DNA of 64,000 nt from VFZN01 sp050249615 (GTDB lineage: Bacteria > Acidobacteriota > Vicinamibacteria > Vicinamibacterales > UBA2999). The stretch is taken from NCBI GenBank assembly GCA_050249615.1, contig JBFWQE010000004.1:28296-92295 (forward strand), written 5' to 3'. Within the stretch, counting starts at the first letter, position 1. Each line of letters opens with the position of its first letter. The translations under genes and the position numbers were made by a program. A model generated the notes under the pieces. The model ran no database searches. It had not been told where the DNA came from and saw only the letters and a program-made list of their open reading frames with translations. Positions 46,584 through 54,162 of this stretch are shown one piece after another.

Positions 46584-47172
46584 TCTATTCGTCGTGGTGC
46601 TGCTCGGGCTGGCGGCGGGCGCGTGCCGTCAGGACATGCACGACACCCCGCGCTACGAGGCGTACGAGGCCAGCGCGTTCTTCGCGGACGGCAAGGCGGC
46701 GCGCCCGACGCCCACCGGCACGGTGGCGCGCGGCTGGCTGCGCGAGGACGAGGCCCTCTACACGGGGCGCGCGAACGGCGAGCTCGTGGCCGAGTTCCCC
46801 TTCCCGGTCTCGCAGGCCGACCTGCAGCGCGGCCGCGAGCGTTACGGCGTCTACTGCACGCCGTGCCACGGCATCCTGGGCGACGGGCAGGGCATGGTCG
46901 TCCAGCGCGGCCTCCGGCGCGCGGCCTCGTACCACCAGGACCGGCTCCGCCAGGAGAAGGTGGGCTACTTCTACGACGTGGTGACCAACGGCTTCGGCGC
47001 GATGCAGGGGTATGCCGAGCAGATCCCGGTCCGCGACCGCTGGCTGATCGTCGCCTACGTCCGGGCGCTGCAGCTCAGCCAGCACGCGACGATGGCCGAG
47101 GTGCCCGCCGACCGGCAGGGCTCACTCGACAACCCGCCGCCGAAGAAGGCGGAGACGCCCGCCGCGCACTAG
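46573..47172 (+). CDS. actE: Alternative complex III subunit ActE, cytochrome c lipoprotein
   Basis: The 199-residue protein has a lipoprotein signal (LFVVVLLGLAAGAC) and one heme motif, CTPCHG (about residues 96-101), in a cytochrome c fold with the later Met ligand region GAMQGYAEQIPVRDRWLIVAYVRALQ. It is the monoheme cytochrome subunit of alternative complex III. The start is TTG at 46573 inside the end of actD. Confidence 0.9.
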   Translation: MRRNLFVVVLLGLAAGACRQDMHDTPRYEAYEASAFFADGKAARPTPTGTVARGWLREDEALYTGRANGELVAEFPFPVSQADLQRGRERYGVYCTPCHGILGDGQGMVVQRGLRRAASYHQDRLRQEKVGYFYDVVTNGFGAMQGYAEQIPVRDRWLIVAYVRALQLSQHATMAEVPADRQGSLDNPPPKKAETPAAH

Positions 47173-47230
47173 CGCCCGGAGAAGGCGGAAGGCACAAGGC
47201 AGACGGCACAAGGCAGAAGAGATAGCCACG

Positions 47231-48409
47231 ATGACGACGGAAACCTTTCAACCGCCCGAGAGCGTGTCGGGCCTGCAGAAGCTGGGCACGATGGCGGCCG
47301 TGGCGGGGCTGGCGCTCGCGGGCGTGGGCTTCGCCCTGTCGGGCCTCGAGCGCTTCTACCAGGCCTACCTCGTGGCCTACACGTTCTGGCTGGGCGTGGC
47401 CCTGGGCAGCATGGCGCTGCTGATGGTGCAGCACCTCTCCGGCGGCGCCTGGGGCGTGGTGATGCGCCGGCCGCTCGAAGCGGCCGCGAGCACGATTCCG
47501 GCGATGGCGGTGCTGTTCCTGCCCATCATCCCGGGCATGCACGACCTCTATCACTGGACGCACGCCGATGCGCTGGCCGACCCGGTGATCGCGGCGAAGG
47601 CGCCCTACCTGAACACGCCGTTCTTCCTCGTGCGCGCGGTGCTCTACTTCGCCATCTGGATTGGCATGAGCCAGCTGCTGCTGAAGTGGTCGCGCGAGCA
47701 GGATCAGACGGGCGACCCGGCCATCGCGCGCAAGCTCTCCATCCTGTCCGGCGGCGGGCTGGTGGTCTACGCGCTGACGGTGAACTTCTCGGTCACCGAC
47801 TGGCTGATGTCGGTGAACCCGCACTGGTTCTCGACGATGTGGGGGCCGATGTTCATGGTCGGCCAGGGGCTGGCGGCCTTCGCGCTGACGATCCTGGTGC
47901 TCGTGATGCTCATCCGCACCGAGCCCATGAGCCGCGTGCTGACCGCCGGCCACTTCCACGACCTGGGGAAGCTCCTGTTCGCGTTCCTGATGCTGTGGGC
48001 CTACCTCACCTTCTCGCAGTTCCTCATCATCTACTCGGCGAACCTCGCCGAGGAGGTGCCGCACTACCTGGCGCGGTCGCAGGGCGGCTACCAGTACATC
48101 ACCATCGCGCTCATCGTCCTGCACTTCATCGTGCCCTACGCGCTGCTGCTCTCGCGGAACCTCAAGCGCGACTACAACCGGCTGCGGCTCATCGCCGCGT
48201 GGCTGCTCCTGATGCGCGTGGTGGATTACTACTGGCAGGTGGCGCCCGAGTTCCACGAGACCCTGAGCGTCTCGGTGATCGACGTGGCGCTGCCGATCGC
48301 GCTGGGCGGCATCTTCCTGGTCCTGTACGCGATGCGGCTGAAGAGCCAGCCGCTGATGCCGTTGAACGACGCGGGTCTCGAAAAGGCGCTGACGCACCAT
48401 GTCCACTGA
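47231..48409 (+). CDS. actF: Alternative complex III subunit ActF, membrane protein
   Basis: The 392-residue membrane protein has about ten predicted helices and belongs to the ActF family, which resembles ActC. Conserved-looking segments include FYQAYLVAYTFWLGVALGSMALLM and LLFAFLMLWAYLTFSQFLI. It is a membrane partner in the complex. The 58-base spacer before it contains AAGGCAGACGGC-type word repeats. Its last codons overlap the start of the small membrane protein. Confidence 0.92.
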   Translation: MTTETFQPPESVSGLQKLGTMAAVAGLALAGVGFALSGLERFYQAYLVAYTFWLGVALGSMALLMVQHLSGGAWGVVMRRPLEAAASTIPAMAVLFLPIIPGMHDLYHWTHADALADPVIAAKAPYLNTPFFLVRAVLYFAIWIGMSQLLLKWSREQDQTGDPAIARKLSILSGGGLVVYALTVNFSVTDWLMSVNPHWFSTMWGPMFMVGQGLAAFALTILVLVMLIRTEPMSRVLTAGHFHDLGKLLFAFLMLWAYLTFSQFLIIYSANLAEEVPHYLARSQGGYQYITIALIVLHFIVPYALLLSRNLKRDYNRLRLIAAWLLLMRVVDYYWQVAPEFHETLSVSVIDVALPIALGGIFLVLYAMRLKSQPLMPLNDAGLEKALTHHVH

Positions 48410-48875
48410 GCACGATATCGACGCCCTCGAATATGGGCCGACGCCCGCCGGGGCGCAGTACGAGCACACCGACATCAACGTCGCCATCGGCTACAACTTC
48501 GCCGCCTGGCTGGCGGTGGCGATGCTGATGTCGGGCGGCATCGTCTACGGCACGTTCTGGTTCTTCGAGCGCCAGCAGGCGGCGAGCGACGCGGCCACGC
48601 AGCAGTTCCCGCTGGCGGCCGGCGTCGAGAAGGAGCCGCCGATGCCGCGGCTGCAGGCACAGCCGTTCAAGGACGTGTACCTGCTCAAGCAGGGGCAGAA
48701 CGAGCGGCTCGACTCCTACGGATGGGTGGACAAGGAGGCCGGCGTGGTGCACATCCCCATCGATCGGGCCATGGAGCTCACGCTGCAGCGCGGGCTGCCG
48801 GTGCGCAGCGAGGCCGGCATGCCGGCGGGGGTCGTGCAGGATAGCTCAGCGGGCCGGACGTCGGCGCCGCGGTAG
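48399..48875 (+). CDS. Small single-helix membrane protein linked to the respiratory operon
   Basis: The 158-residue protein has one membrane helix (about residues 34-58, FAAWLAVAMLMSGGIVYGTFWFF) and a soluble C-terminus with LDSYGWVDKEAGVVHIPIDRAMELTLQRGLPV. This SYGWVD..G.v.IPIDrAM block occurs in proteins next to alternative complex III and oxidase genes in other bacteria, but I cannot give it a function. It lies between actF (overlap of 11 bases) and the SCO gene, suggesting an accessory or assembly role. Confidence 0.75.
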   Translation: MSTEHDIDALEYGPTPAGAQYEHTDINVAIGYNFAAWLAVAMLMSGGIVYGTFWFFERQQAASDAATQQFPLAAGVEKEPPMPRLQAQPFKDVYLLKQGQNERLDSYGWVDKEAGVVHIPIDRAMELTLQRGLPVRSEAGMPAGVVQDSSAGRTSAPR

Positions 48876-48892
48876 CTGGCCGGCCCGGCGCC

Positions 48893-49016
48893 CATTGGCG
48901 ATTGCCGATTGAGGATTGGCGATTCATTGGGCGATTGAGGATTGGGGATTGGCGCAATCTGATTGGCGCATTGGCGCATTGGCGCATTGGCGCACTGGCG
49001 CACTGGGGGATGGGTG
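48893..49016. repeat. GATTGGCGATT / GGCGCATT word repeats upstream of the SCO gene
   Basis: The 124 bases between the small membrane protein and the SCO gene consist largely of imperfect copies of GGCGATTG, GAGGATTG and GGCGCATT. They merge into a later GGCGCACT run. No gene is present. A GTG start with GAGGGAAG before it marks the SCO gene right after this stretch. Confidence 0.85.
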
Positions 49017-49060
49017 ATTCGGGGTCGGGTTTCGGCAATTCGGTAAGTGAGGGAAGTCAC

Positions 49061-49912
49061 GTGAGCACTCTGGTGAAACTGCGGGCGGTGGTTCTGGCGA
49101 GCGTTCTGGCGCTCACCGCGGCCGTGGTGTCGGCGCAGTCCGGCGGGGAGGGCCTGCGTCCGCAGTCGGGCATCCCGTCGAACCAGATGCCGGGCCAGCT
49201 GCAGGGTGTCGAGTTCGAGCAGCGGCTGAACACCACGCTGCCCCTCGACCTGCCGTTCCTGGACGAGTCGGGCCGCGAAGTCCGCCTGGGCGAGTACTTC
49301 AAGCGGCGTCCGGTGGTGCTGGCGTTCGTGTACTACGAGTGCGCCATGCTCTGCTCGCAGGTGCTCAACGGGGTGACGAGCGCGCTGATGGCGCTCGACG
49401 AGACCGCCGGCCGCGAGTACGAGGTGATCGCCGTCAGCTTCGACCCGCGCGATACGCCGATCGCCGCGACCGCCAAGAAGAAGGCCTACATCGACCGCTA
49501 CGGACGGCACGGCGCGGAGCAGGGCTTCCATTTCCTCACCGGAAGCGAGGCGTCGATCAAGGCGCTGACCGACGCGGCGGGCTTCAAGTACGCCTGGGAC
49601 GAGGAGACGCAGCAGTTCGCCCACGCGAGCGGCTTCGTGGTGGCGACGCCGGACGGGAAGCTCTCGCGCTACTTCTTCGGCATCGAGTACGCGCCCCGTG
49701 ACATCAAGTTCGCGCTCATGGAGTCCTCCGCGGGCCGCGTCGGATCGCTGGTCGACCAGGTGATGCTCTATTGCTATCACTACGATCCGGAGACGGGCTC
49801 GTATTCCTTTGTGGCAATGAAGGCCGTCCGGCTGGGCGGCGCCTTCACCCTGCTGGCGCTGGCGGGGTTCGTGGTTGTGGCACTTCGGCGCGAGCACCGC
49901 GCCGGGCACTGA
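49061..49912 (+). CDS. SCO1/SenC family copper chaperone
   Basis: SCO proteins deliver copper to the CuA site of oxidase subunit II. The copper-binding CxxxC is CAMLC (94-98) in a thioredoxin-like fold, and the distal His is H188 (FAHASGF). The protein has an N-terminal signal and a C-terminal membrane helix (LLALAGFVVVAL). The start is GTG 49061 with GAGGGAAG upstream. It is placed directly before coxB, its likely client. Confidence 0.9.
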   Translation: MSTLVKLRAVVLASVLALTAAVVSAQSGGEGLRPQSGIPSNQMPGQLQGVEFEQRLNTTLPLDLPFLDESGREVRLGEYFKRRPVVLAFVYYECAMLCSQVLNGVTSALMALDETAGREYEVIAVSFDPRDTPIAATAKKKAYIDRYGRHGAEQGFHFLTGSEASIKALTDAAGFKYAWDEETQQFAHASGFVVATPDGKLSRYFFGIEYAPRDIKFALMESSAGRVGSLVDQVMLYCYHYDPETGSYSFVAMKAVRLGGAFTLLALAGFVVVALRREHRAGH

Positions 49913-49915
49913 CAT

Positions 49916-50920
49916 ATGGGTTCATTCGGTATTCCGCTGTTTCCGGAGCAGGCGTCCACGTTCGCCAGGGACGTCGACGCGCTCTATTTCTTCATCATCG
50001 CCGTCAGCGGGTTCTTCGCGCTGGGGGTCACGGTGGCGGTCATCGTCTTCGGCATCGTCTACCGGCGCCGGCACGCCGGCGAGGTGGGCGCGCGCATCGA
50101 GGGCAACCTGCCGCTGGAGCTGATGTGGAGCATCATCCCGACGATGATCTCGATGGTCATGTTCGGGTGGGGCGCCTCGAGCTACTTCCACATGCGGACG
50201 CCGCCCGCGGAGGCGCTCAACATCTACGCCGTCGGCAAGCAGTGGATGTGGAAGTTCCAGCACCTCGAGGGGCAGCGCGAGATCAACGAGCTGCACGTGC
50301 CGGCGAACCGCCCGGTCAAGGTGACCGTCACGTCCGAGGACGTGCTGCACAGCCTGTACTTCCCGTCGTTCCGCACCAAGATCGACGCCATCCCCGGCCG
50401 CTACACGCAGCTGTGGTTCGAGGCCACGAAGGTGGGTGAGTACCACATCTTCTGCGCGGAGTACTGTGGCACGAACCACTCCGGGATGATCGGGAAGGTC
50501 GTCGTGATGGAGCCGAACGACTACCAGGCGTGGCTCGCGGGCGGCGGAGTCGAGGGCACGCTGGTCGAGCGCGGCCAGCGGCTGTTCCAGGACCTGGCGT
50601 GCGGGACCTGCCACCTCGACACGGGCAAGGGCCGCGGCCCGGCGCTGAACGACATCGTGGGCAAGACCGTGACGATGGCCGACGGCACCACTGCGGTGGT
50701 GGACGAGGGCTACCTGCGCGAGTCGATCATCAACTCGCAGGCGAGGATCGTGCAGGGCTACCAGCCGCTGATGCCGGCCTTCCAGGGCCTGGTCAGCGAG
50801 GACAACCTGGTGGCACTCGTCGAGTACGTGAAGTCCCTGTCGCCGCAGGCGACGACCCCGGCCCCGGCGGCCGCCACCGCTCCGGCCGCCCCGGCTGCCG
50901 ATCCCACGAAGAAGAACTAA
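49916..50920 (+). CDS. coxB: Cytochrome c oxidase subunit II with fused cytochrome c domain
   Basis: Subunit II of a caa3-type oxidase. Two membrane helices are near the N-terminus. The CuA loop has CAEYCGTNHSGM (Cys180, Cys184, with His and Met ligands). A C-terminal cytochrome c domain holds CGTCH (229-233), so electrons can enter without a separate cytochrome. An Ala/Pro-rich tail ends the protein. It has 334 residues. The neighbours are the SCO gene 3 bases upstream and coxA 3 bases downstream. Confidence 0.95.
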   Translation: MGSFGIPLFPEQASTFARDVDALYFFIIAVSGFFALGVTVAVIVFGIVYRRRHAGEVGARIEGNLPLELMWSIIPTMISMVMFGWGASSYFHMRTPPAEALNIYAVGKQWMWKFQHLEGQREINELHVPANRPVKVTVTSEDVLHSLYFPSFRTKIDAIPGRYTQLWFEATKVGEYHIFCAEYCGTNHSGMIGKVVVMEPNDYQAWLAGGGVEGTLVERGQRLFQDLACGTCHLDTGKGRGPALNDIVGKTVTMADGTTAVVDEGYLRESIINSQARIVQGYQPLMPAFQGLVSEDNLVALVEYVKSLSPQATTPAPAAATAPAAPAADPTKKN

Positions 50921-50923
50921 GCC

Positions 50924-52549
50924 ATGCTGGACACGCTCAAGCTGCCCGAACGCCATTACCTGAACAACGGCCACGGCCTCAAGTCGTGGCTGCTCACGAA
51001 GGACCACAAGCGGATCGCGATCATGTACCTGATCTCGATCTCGGCGATGTTCCTGCTGGGCGGGGCCTTCGCGGGGGCCGTCAGGCTCGAGCTGATGACG
51101 CCGCAGGGCGATCTCTTCCTGGCGGACACCTACAACAAGATGTTCACGATGCACGGCGTCGTGATGGTGTTCTTCTTCCTCATCCCGTCGACGCCGGCGG
51201 TGCTGGGGAACTTCCTGATCCCGCCGATGATCGGGGCGAAGGACCTGGCGTTCCCGCGCATCAACCTGCTCAGCCTCTACCTCCTGTGGGTGGGCGCCGC
51301 GTTCTTCTTCTACGCGATGTTCGCGGGCGGCGTGGACACGGGGTGGACGTTCTACACGCCGTTCAGCGCGTCGGTGTCGAACAGCAACGTGGTGCCGACG
51401 GCGCTGGGCGCCTTCATCTCGGGCTTCTCGTCCATCCTGACCGGCCTCAACTTCATCGTGACCATCCACCGGATGCGCGCGCCCGGGCTGACCTGGTTCC
51501 GCCTGCCGCTGTTCGTGTGGGCGCACTACGCCACGAGCCTCATCCAGGTGCTCGGCACGCCGGTGGTGGCCATCACGATCGTCATGGTGGCCGTGGAGCG
51601 CATGTTCGGCTTCGCCATCTTCGACCCGACGCGCGGCGGCGACCCGGTGCTGTTCCAGCACCTGTTCTGGTTCTACTCGCACCCGGCCGTCTACATCATG
51701 ATCCTGCCGGCGATGGGCGTGATCAGCGAGATCGTCTCGACCTTCTCGCGCAAGACCATCTTCGGCTACAGCTTCGTGGCCTTCTCGTCGCTGGCGATCG
51801 CGGTCTTCGGCTTCCTGGTGTGGGCGCACCACCTGTTCGTCGCCGGCATCTCCACCTACTCGGCGATGGTGTTCTCATTCCTCAGCTTCGCGGTGGCGAT
51901 TCCCTCGGCCGTCAAGACGTTCAACTGGGCCGCCACGCTCTACAAGGGCGCCATCTCGTTCGAGACCCCGATGCTCTATGCCTACGGGTTCTTCGGACTG
52001 TTCCTCGTCGGCGGGCTGACCGGGTTGTTCCTGGCGACGCTCGGGGTCGACGTCCACGTGCACGACACCTACTTCGTCGTCGCGCACTTCCACTACATCA
52101 TGGTCGGCGGCGCCATCATGGGCTACCTGGGAGGGCTTCACTTCTGGTGGCCCAAGATGACGGGAAGGATGTACTCGGAATTCTTCTCGCGCATCAGCGC
52201 CATCCTGGTGTTCGTCGGCTTCAACCTCACGTTCTTTCCGCAGTTCATCCTGGGTTACATGGGCATGCCTCGCCGCTACCACGCGTATCCGGATGAATTC
52301 CAGGTGCTCAACATCATGTCGTCGGCCGGCGCCGCCGTGCTCGGCGTGGGCTACCTGCTGCCGGTCATCTACTTCCTCTGGTCGCTGAAGTACGGCGAGG
52401 TGGCCGGACCGAACCCGTGGGGCGCGTCGGGGCTGGAATGGCAGATGCCGTCGCCGCCCCCGACCGAGAATTTCAAGGAACAGCCGGTCGTGCACGGCGA
52501 ACCGTACGAGTACACGCCGCACGTCGCCCGGGAGGCCAATCTTGTCTAA
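50924..52549 (+). CDS. coxA: Cytochrome c oxidase subunit I, A2-type
   Basis: The heme-copper oxidase catalytic subunit has about 12 membrane helices with His ligands in MFTMHGVVMV (low-spin heme), FWFYSHPAVY (CuB) and VHDTYFVVAHFHYIM (CuB, heme a3). Helix VI reads Y251-S252-H253-P-A-V: the Glu of the usual HPEVY D-channel is missing, and the Tyr-Ser pair typical of A2-type oxidases, such as the Rhodothermus marinus caa3, is present. It has 541 residues. coxC begins inside its end. Confidence 0.96.
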   Translation: MLDTLKLPERHYLNNGHGLKSWLLTKDHKRIAIMYLISISAMFLLGGAFAGAVRLELMTPQGDLFLADTYNKMFTMHGVVMVFFFLIPSTPAVLGNFLIPPMIGAKDLAFPRINLLSLYLLWVGAAFFFYAMFAGGVDTGWTFYTPFSASVSNSNVVPTALGAFISGFSSILTGLNFIVTIHRMRAPGLTWFRLPLFVWAHYATSLIQVLGTPVVAITIVMVAVERMFGFAIFDPTRGGDPVLFQHLFWFYSHPAVYIMILPAMGVISEIVSTFSRKTIFGYSFVAFSSLAIAVFGFLVWAHHLFVAGISTYSAMVFSFLSFAVAIPSAVKTFNWAATLYKGAISFETPMLYAYGFFGLFLVGGLTGLFLATLGVDVHVHDTYFVVAHFHYIMVGGAIMGYLGGLHFWWPKMTGRMYSEFFSRISAILVFVGFNLTFFPQFILGYMGMPRRYHAYPDEFQVLNIMSSAGAAVLGVGYLLPVIYFLWSLKYGEVAGPNPWGASGLEWQMPSPPPTENFKEQPVVHGEPYEYTPHVAREANLV

Positions 52550-53225
52550 CGCGGTCGCGCACGCAGAGGCGCACGGCCACGCCGTGCACCACACCGCGCT
52601 GCAGCATCACTTCGAAACGATGCAGCAGCAGAAGGAAGCCAGCACGCTGGGGATGTGGGTATTCCTGCTCACCGAAGTGCTGTTCTTCGGCGGGCTGTTC
52701 ATGGCCTACCTGCTCTACCGCACTTGGTACTTCGAGGCGTTCGCCGAGGCCAGCCGCACGATCTCCATCACCCCCGGGGCAATCAACACCGCGGTGCTGA
52801 TCGGCAGCTCGCTGACGATGGCGCTGGGAGTCCGCGCGGCGCAGACCAACCAGCGCTCGGCCACGGTCCGGTGGCTGCTGGCGACGATCTTCCTCGGCCT
52901 GGTCTTCCTCGGCGTCAAGGTCTACGAGTACGCCGACAAGTTCGAACATCACCACGTGCCCGGCGCGAACTTCATCTCCGATAGCCCGTGGGCCGCCCAG
53001 GAGCAGATCTTCTTCAGCCTCTACTTCACGATGACCGGCCTGCACGCGCTCCACATGATCGTGGGCGTCGGCATCATGTCGGTCATCACCTGGATGGCGG
53101 CGAAGGGCAGGTTCGACGAGCACTACTACACCCCGGTCGAGATGGCCGGCCTCTACTGGCACTTCGTCGACCTCGTGTGGATTTACCTTTTCCCACTGCT
53201 GTACCTGGTGGAGCGGCACAACTAG
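52542..53225 (+). CDS. coxC: Cytochrome c oxidase subunit III
   Basis: The 227-residue protein has five or more membrane helices, including LGMWVFLLTEVLFFGGLFMAYLLY and the TMTGLHALHMIVGVGIM region typical of subunit III, ending with the VEMAGLYWHFVDLVWIYLFPLLYL block. The start is TTG at 52542, overlapping the coxA stop; this is the first in-frame start that keeps the full protein. Confidence 0.93.
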   Translation: MSNAVAHAEAHGHAVHHTALQHHFETMQQQKEASTLGMWVFLLTEVLFFGGLFMAYLLYRTWYFEAFAEASRTISITPGAINTAVLIGSSLTMALGVRAAQTNQRSATVRWLLATIFLGLVFLGVKVYEYADKFEHHHVPGANFISDSPWAAQEQIFFSLYFTMTGLHALHMIVGVGIMSVITWMAAKGRFDEHYYTPVEMAGLYWHFVDLVWIYLFPLLYLVERHN

Positions 53226-53226
53226 C

Positions 53227-53532
53227 ATGTCTGGACACGTTTCGCCCAAGAGCGTCTACTACTCCATCTTCGGCGCGCTGATGGTGCTGACAGCCATCAC
53301 GGTCTTTGCCGCGTACGTGAACCTGGGCAACCTGAACGCTCCGGTCGCGCTCGCCATCGCCACGGTCAAGGCCACGCTGGTGGTGCTGTTCTTCATGCAC
53401 GTGAAGTACAGCAGCCGGCTGACCAAGCTGGTGGTGGCCACCAGCCTGTTCTTCCTGGCCATCCTGCTCGGCGAGATGATGATGGACTACGTGACGCGCG
53501 GGCTGGGCTCCGTGCCGCCGCCGATTCATTGA
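53227..53532 (+). CDS. coxD: Cytochrome c oxidase subunit IV-type protein
   Basis: The 101-residue protein has three membrane helices (FGALMVLTAITVFAAYVNLG, APVALAIATVKATLVVLFFMHV, LTKLVVATSLFFLAILLGEMMM) and the KATLVVLFFMHVKYS motif of the prokaryotic subunit IV family. It closes the coxBACD set, one base after the coxC stop. Confidence 0.9.
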   Translation: MSGHVSPKSVYYSIFGALMVLTAITVFAAYVNLGNLNAPVALAIATVKATLVVLFFMHVKYSSRLTKLVVATSLFFLAILLGEMMMDYVTRGLGSVPPPIH

Positions 53533-53571
53533 GGCGCGTGCGGCCGGGACGGGGCGAACCCGCCGGCCACG

Positions 53572-54162
53572 TCACACCCTTGCGAAGACGTTGAAGCGGC
53601 CGCCGGCCGCTTCCTCGAACTGCACGCCCGTCACCCCGATCTCGGCGAGAAGTCGCAGCACGTCGCGCCGGCTCATCAGGAGCCTGCTTCCACCAGGGGT
53701 GCCCTCCTCCACCACACCCAGCGCGGCAATCGCGTGCGTGGCCTTGGCCGCCATGCGGGCCAGGACGCCGCGCACCGCGTCGACGTCCGCCAGGCTGCTG
53801 AAGCCGCGGCTGGCGACCACCACGTCCCAGGGCTCCGCAGGGTCGAGCGAGGTCGGCGCCGCGTCGATGAAGACACCCTGCGGCATCGCGGCCCGGGCAC
53901 GTTCCACGAGACTCGCCGCCTGGTCCATCCCGCCGACGACGTAGCCGTTCTCCCAGAGAGGGTAGAGGAACGCCCCGGCCCCGCAGCCGGCGTCCCACAC
54001 GCTGGTGCCCGGCCCGACATCCAGCGTTTCGACGACGTGCTCGACGAAGTCGCGCCACTCGGCCTCGGCCGAGCCTTCGAGCGTGCCGTCGGCTGCCATC
54101 AACGCCTCCAGGGGCGATGGCTCGGGGACGGCGTCCACGGGGTCCGTGCCAGGCGCAGCCAT
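53572..54162 (-). CDS. Class I SAM-dependent methyltransferase
   Basis: The 196-residue protein has the SAM-binding glycine motif SVWDAGCGAGAFLYPL (about residues 55-70) and a post-I acidic region GGMDQAASLVERAR. The target is unknown. Its ATG overlaps the stop of the beta-propeller gene upstream by one base, so the two are probably co-translated. It converges with the cox operon. Confidence 0.8.
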   Translation of the reverse strand: MAAPGTDPVDAVPEPSPLEALMAADGTLEGSAEAEWRDFVEHVVETLDVGPGTSVWDAGCGAGAFLYPLWENGYVVGGMDQAASLVERARAAMPQGVFIDAAPTSLDPAEPWDVVVASRGFSSLADVDAVRGVLARMAAKATHAIAALGVVEEGTPGGSRLLMSRRDVLRLLAEIGVTGVQFEEAAGGRFNVFARV

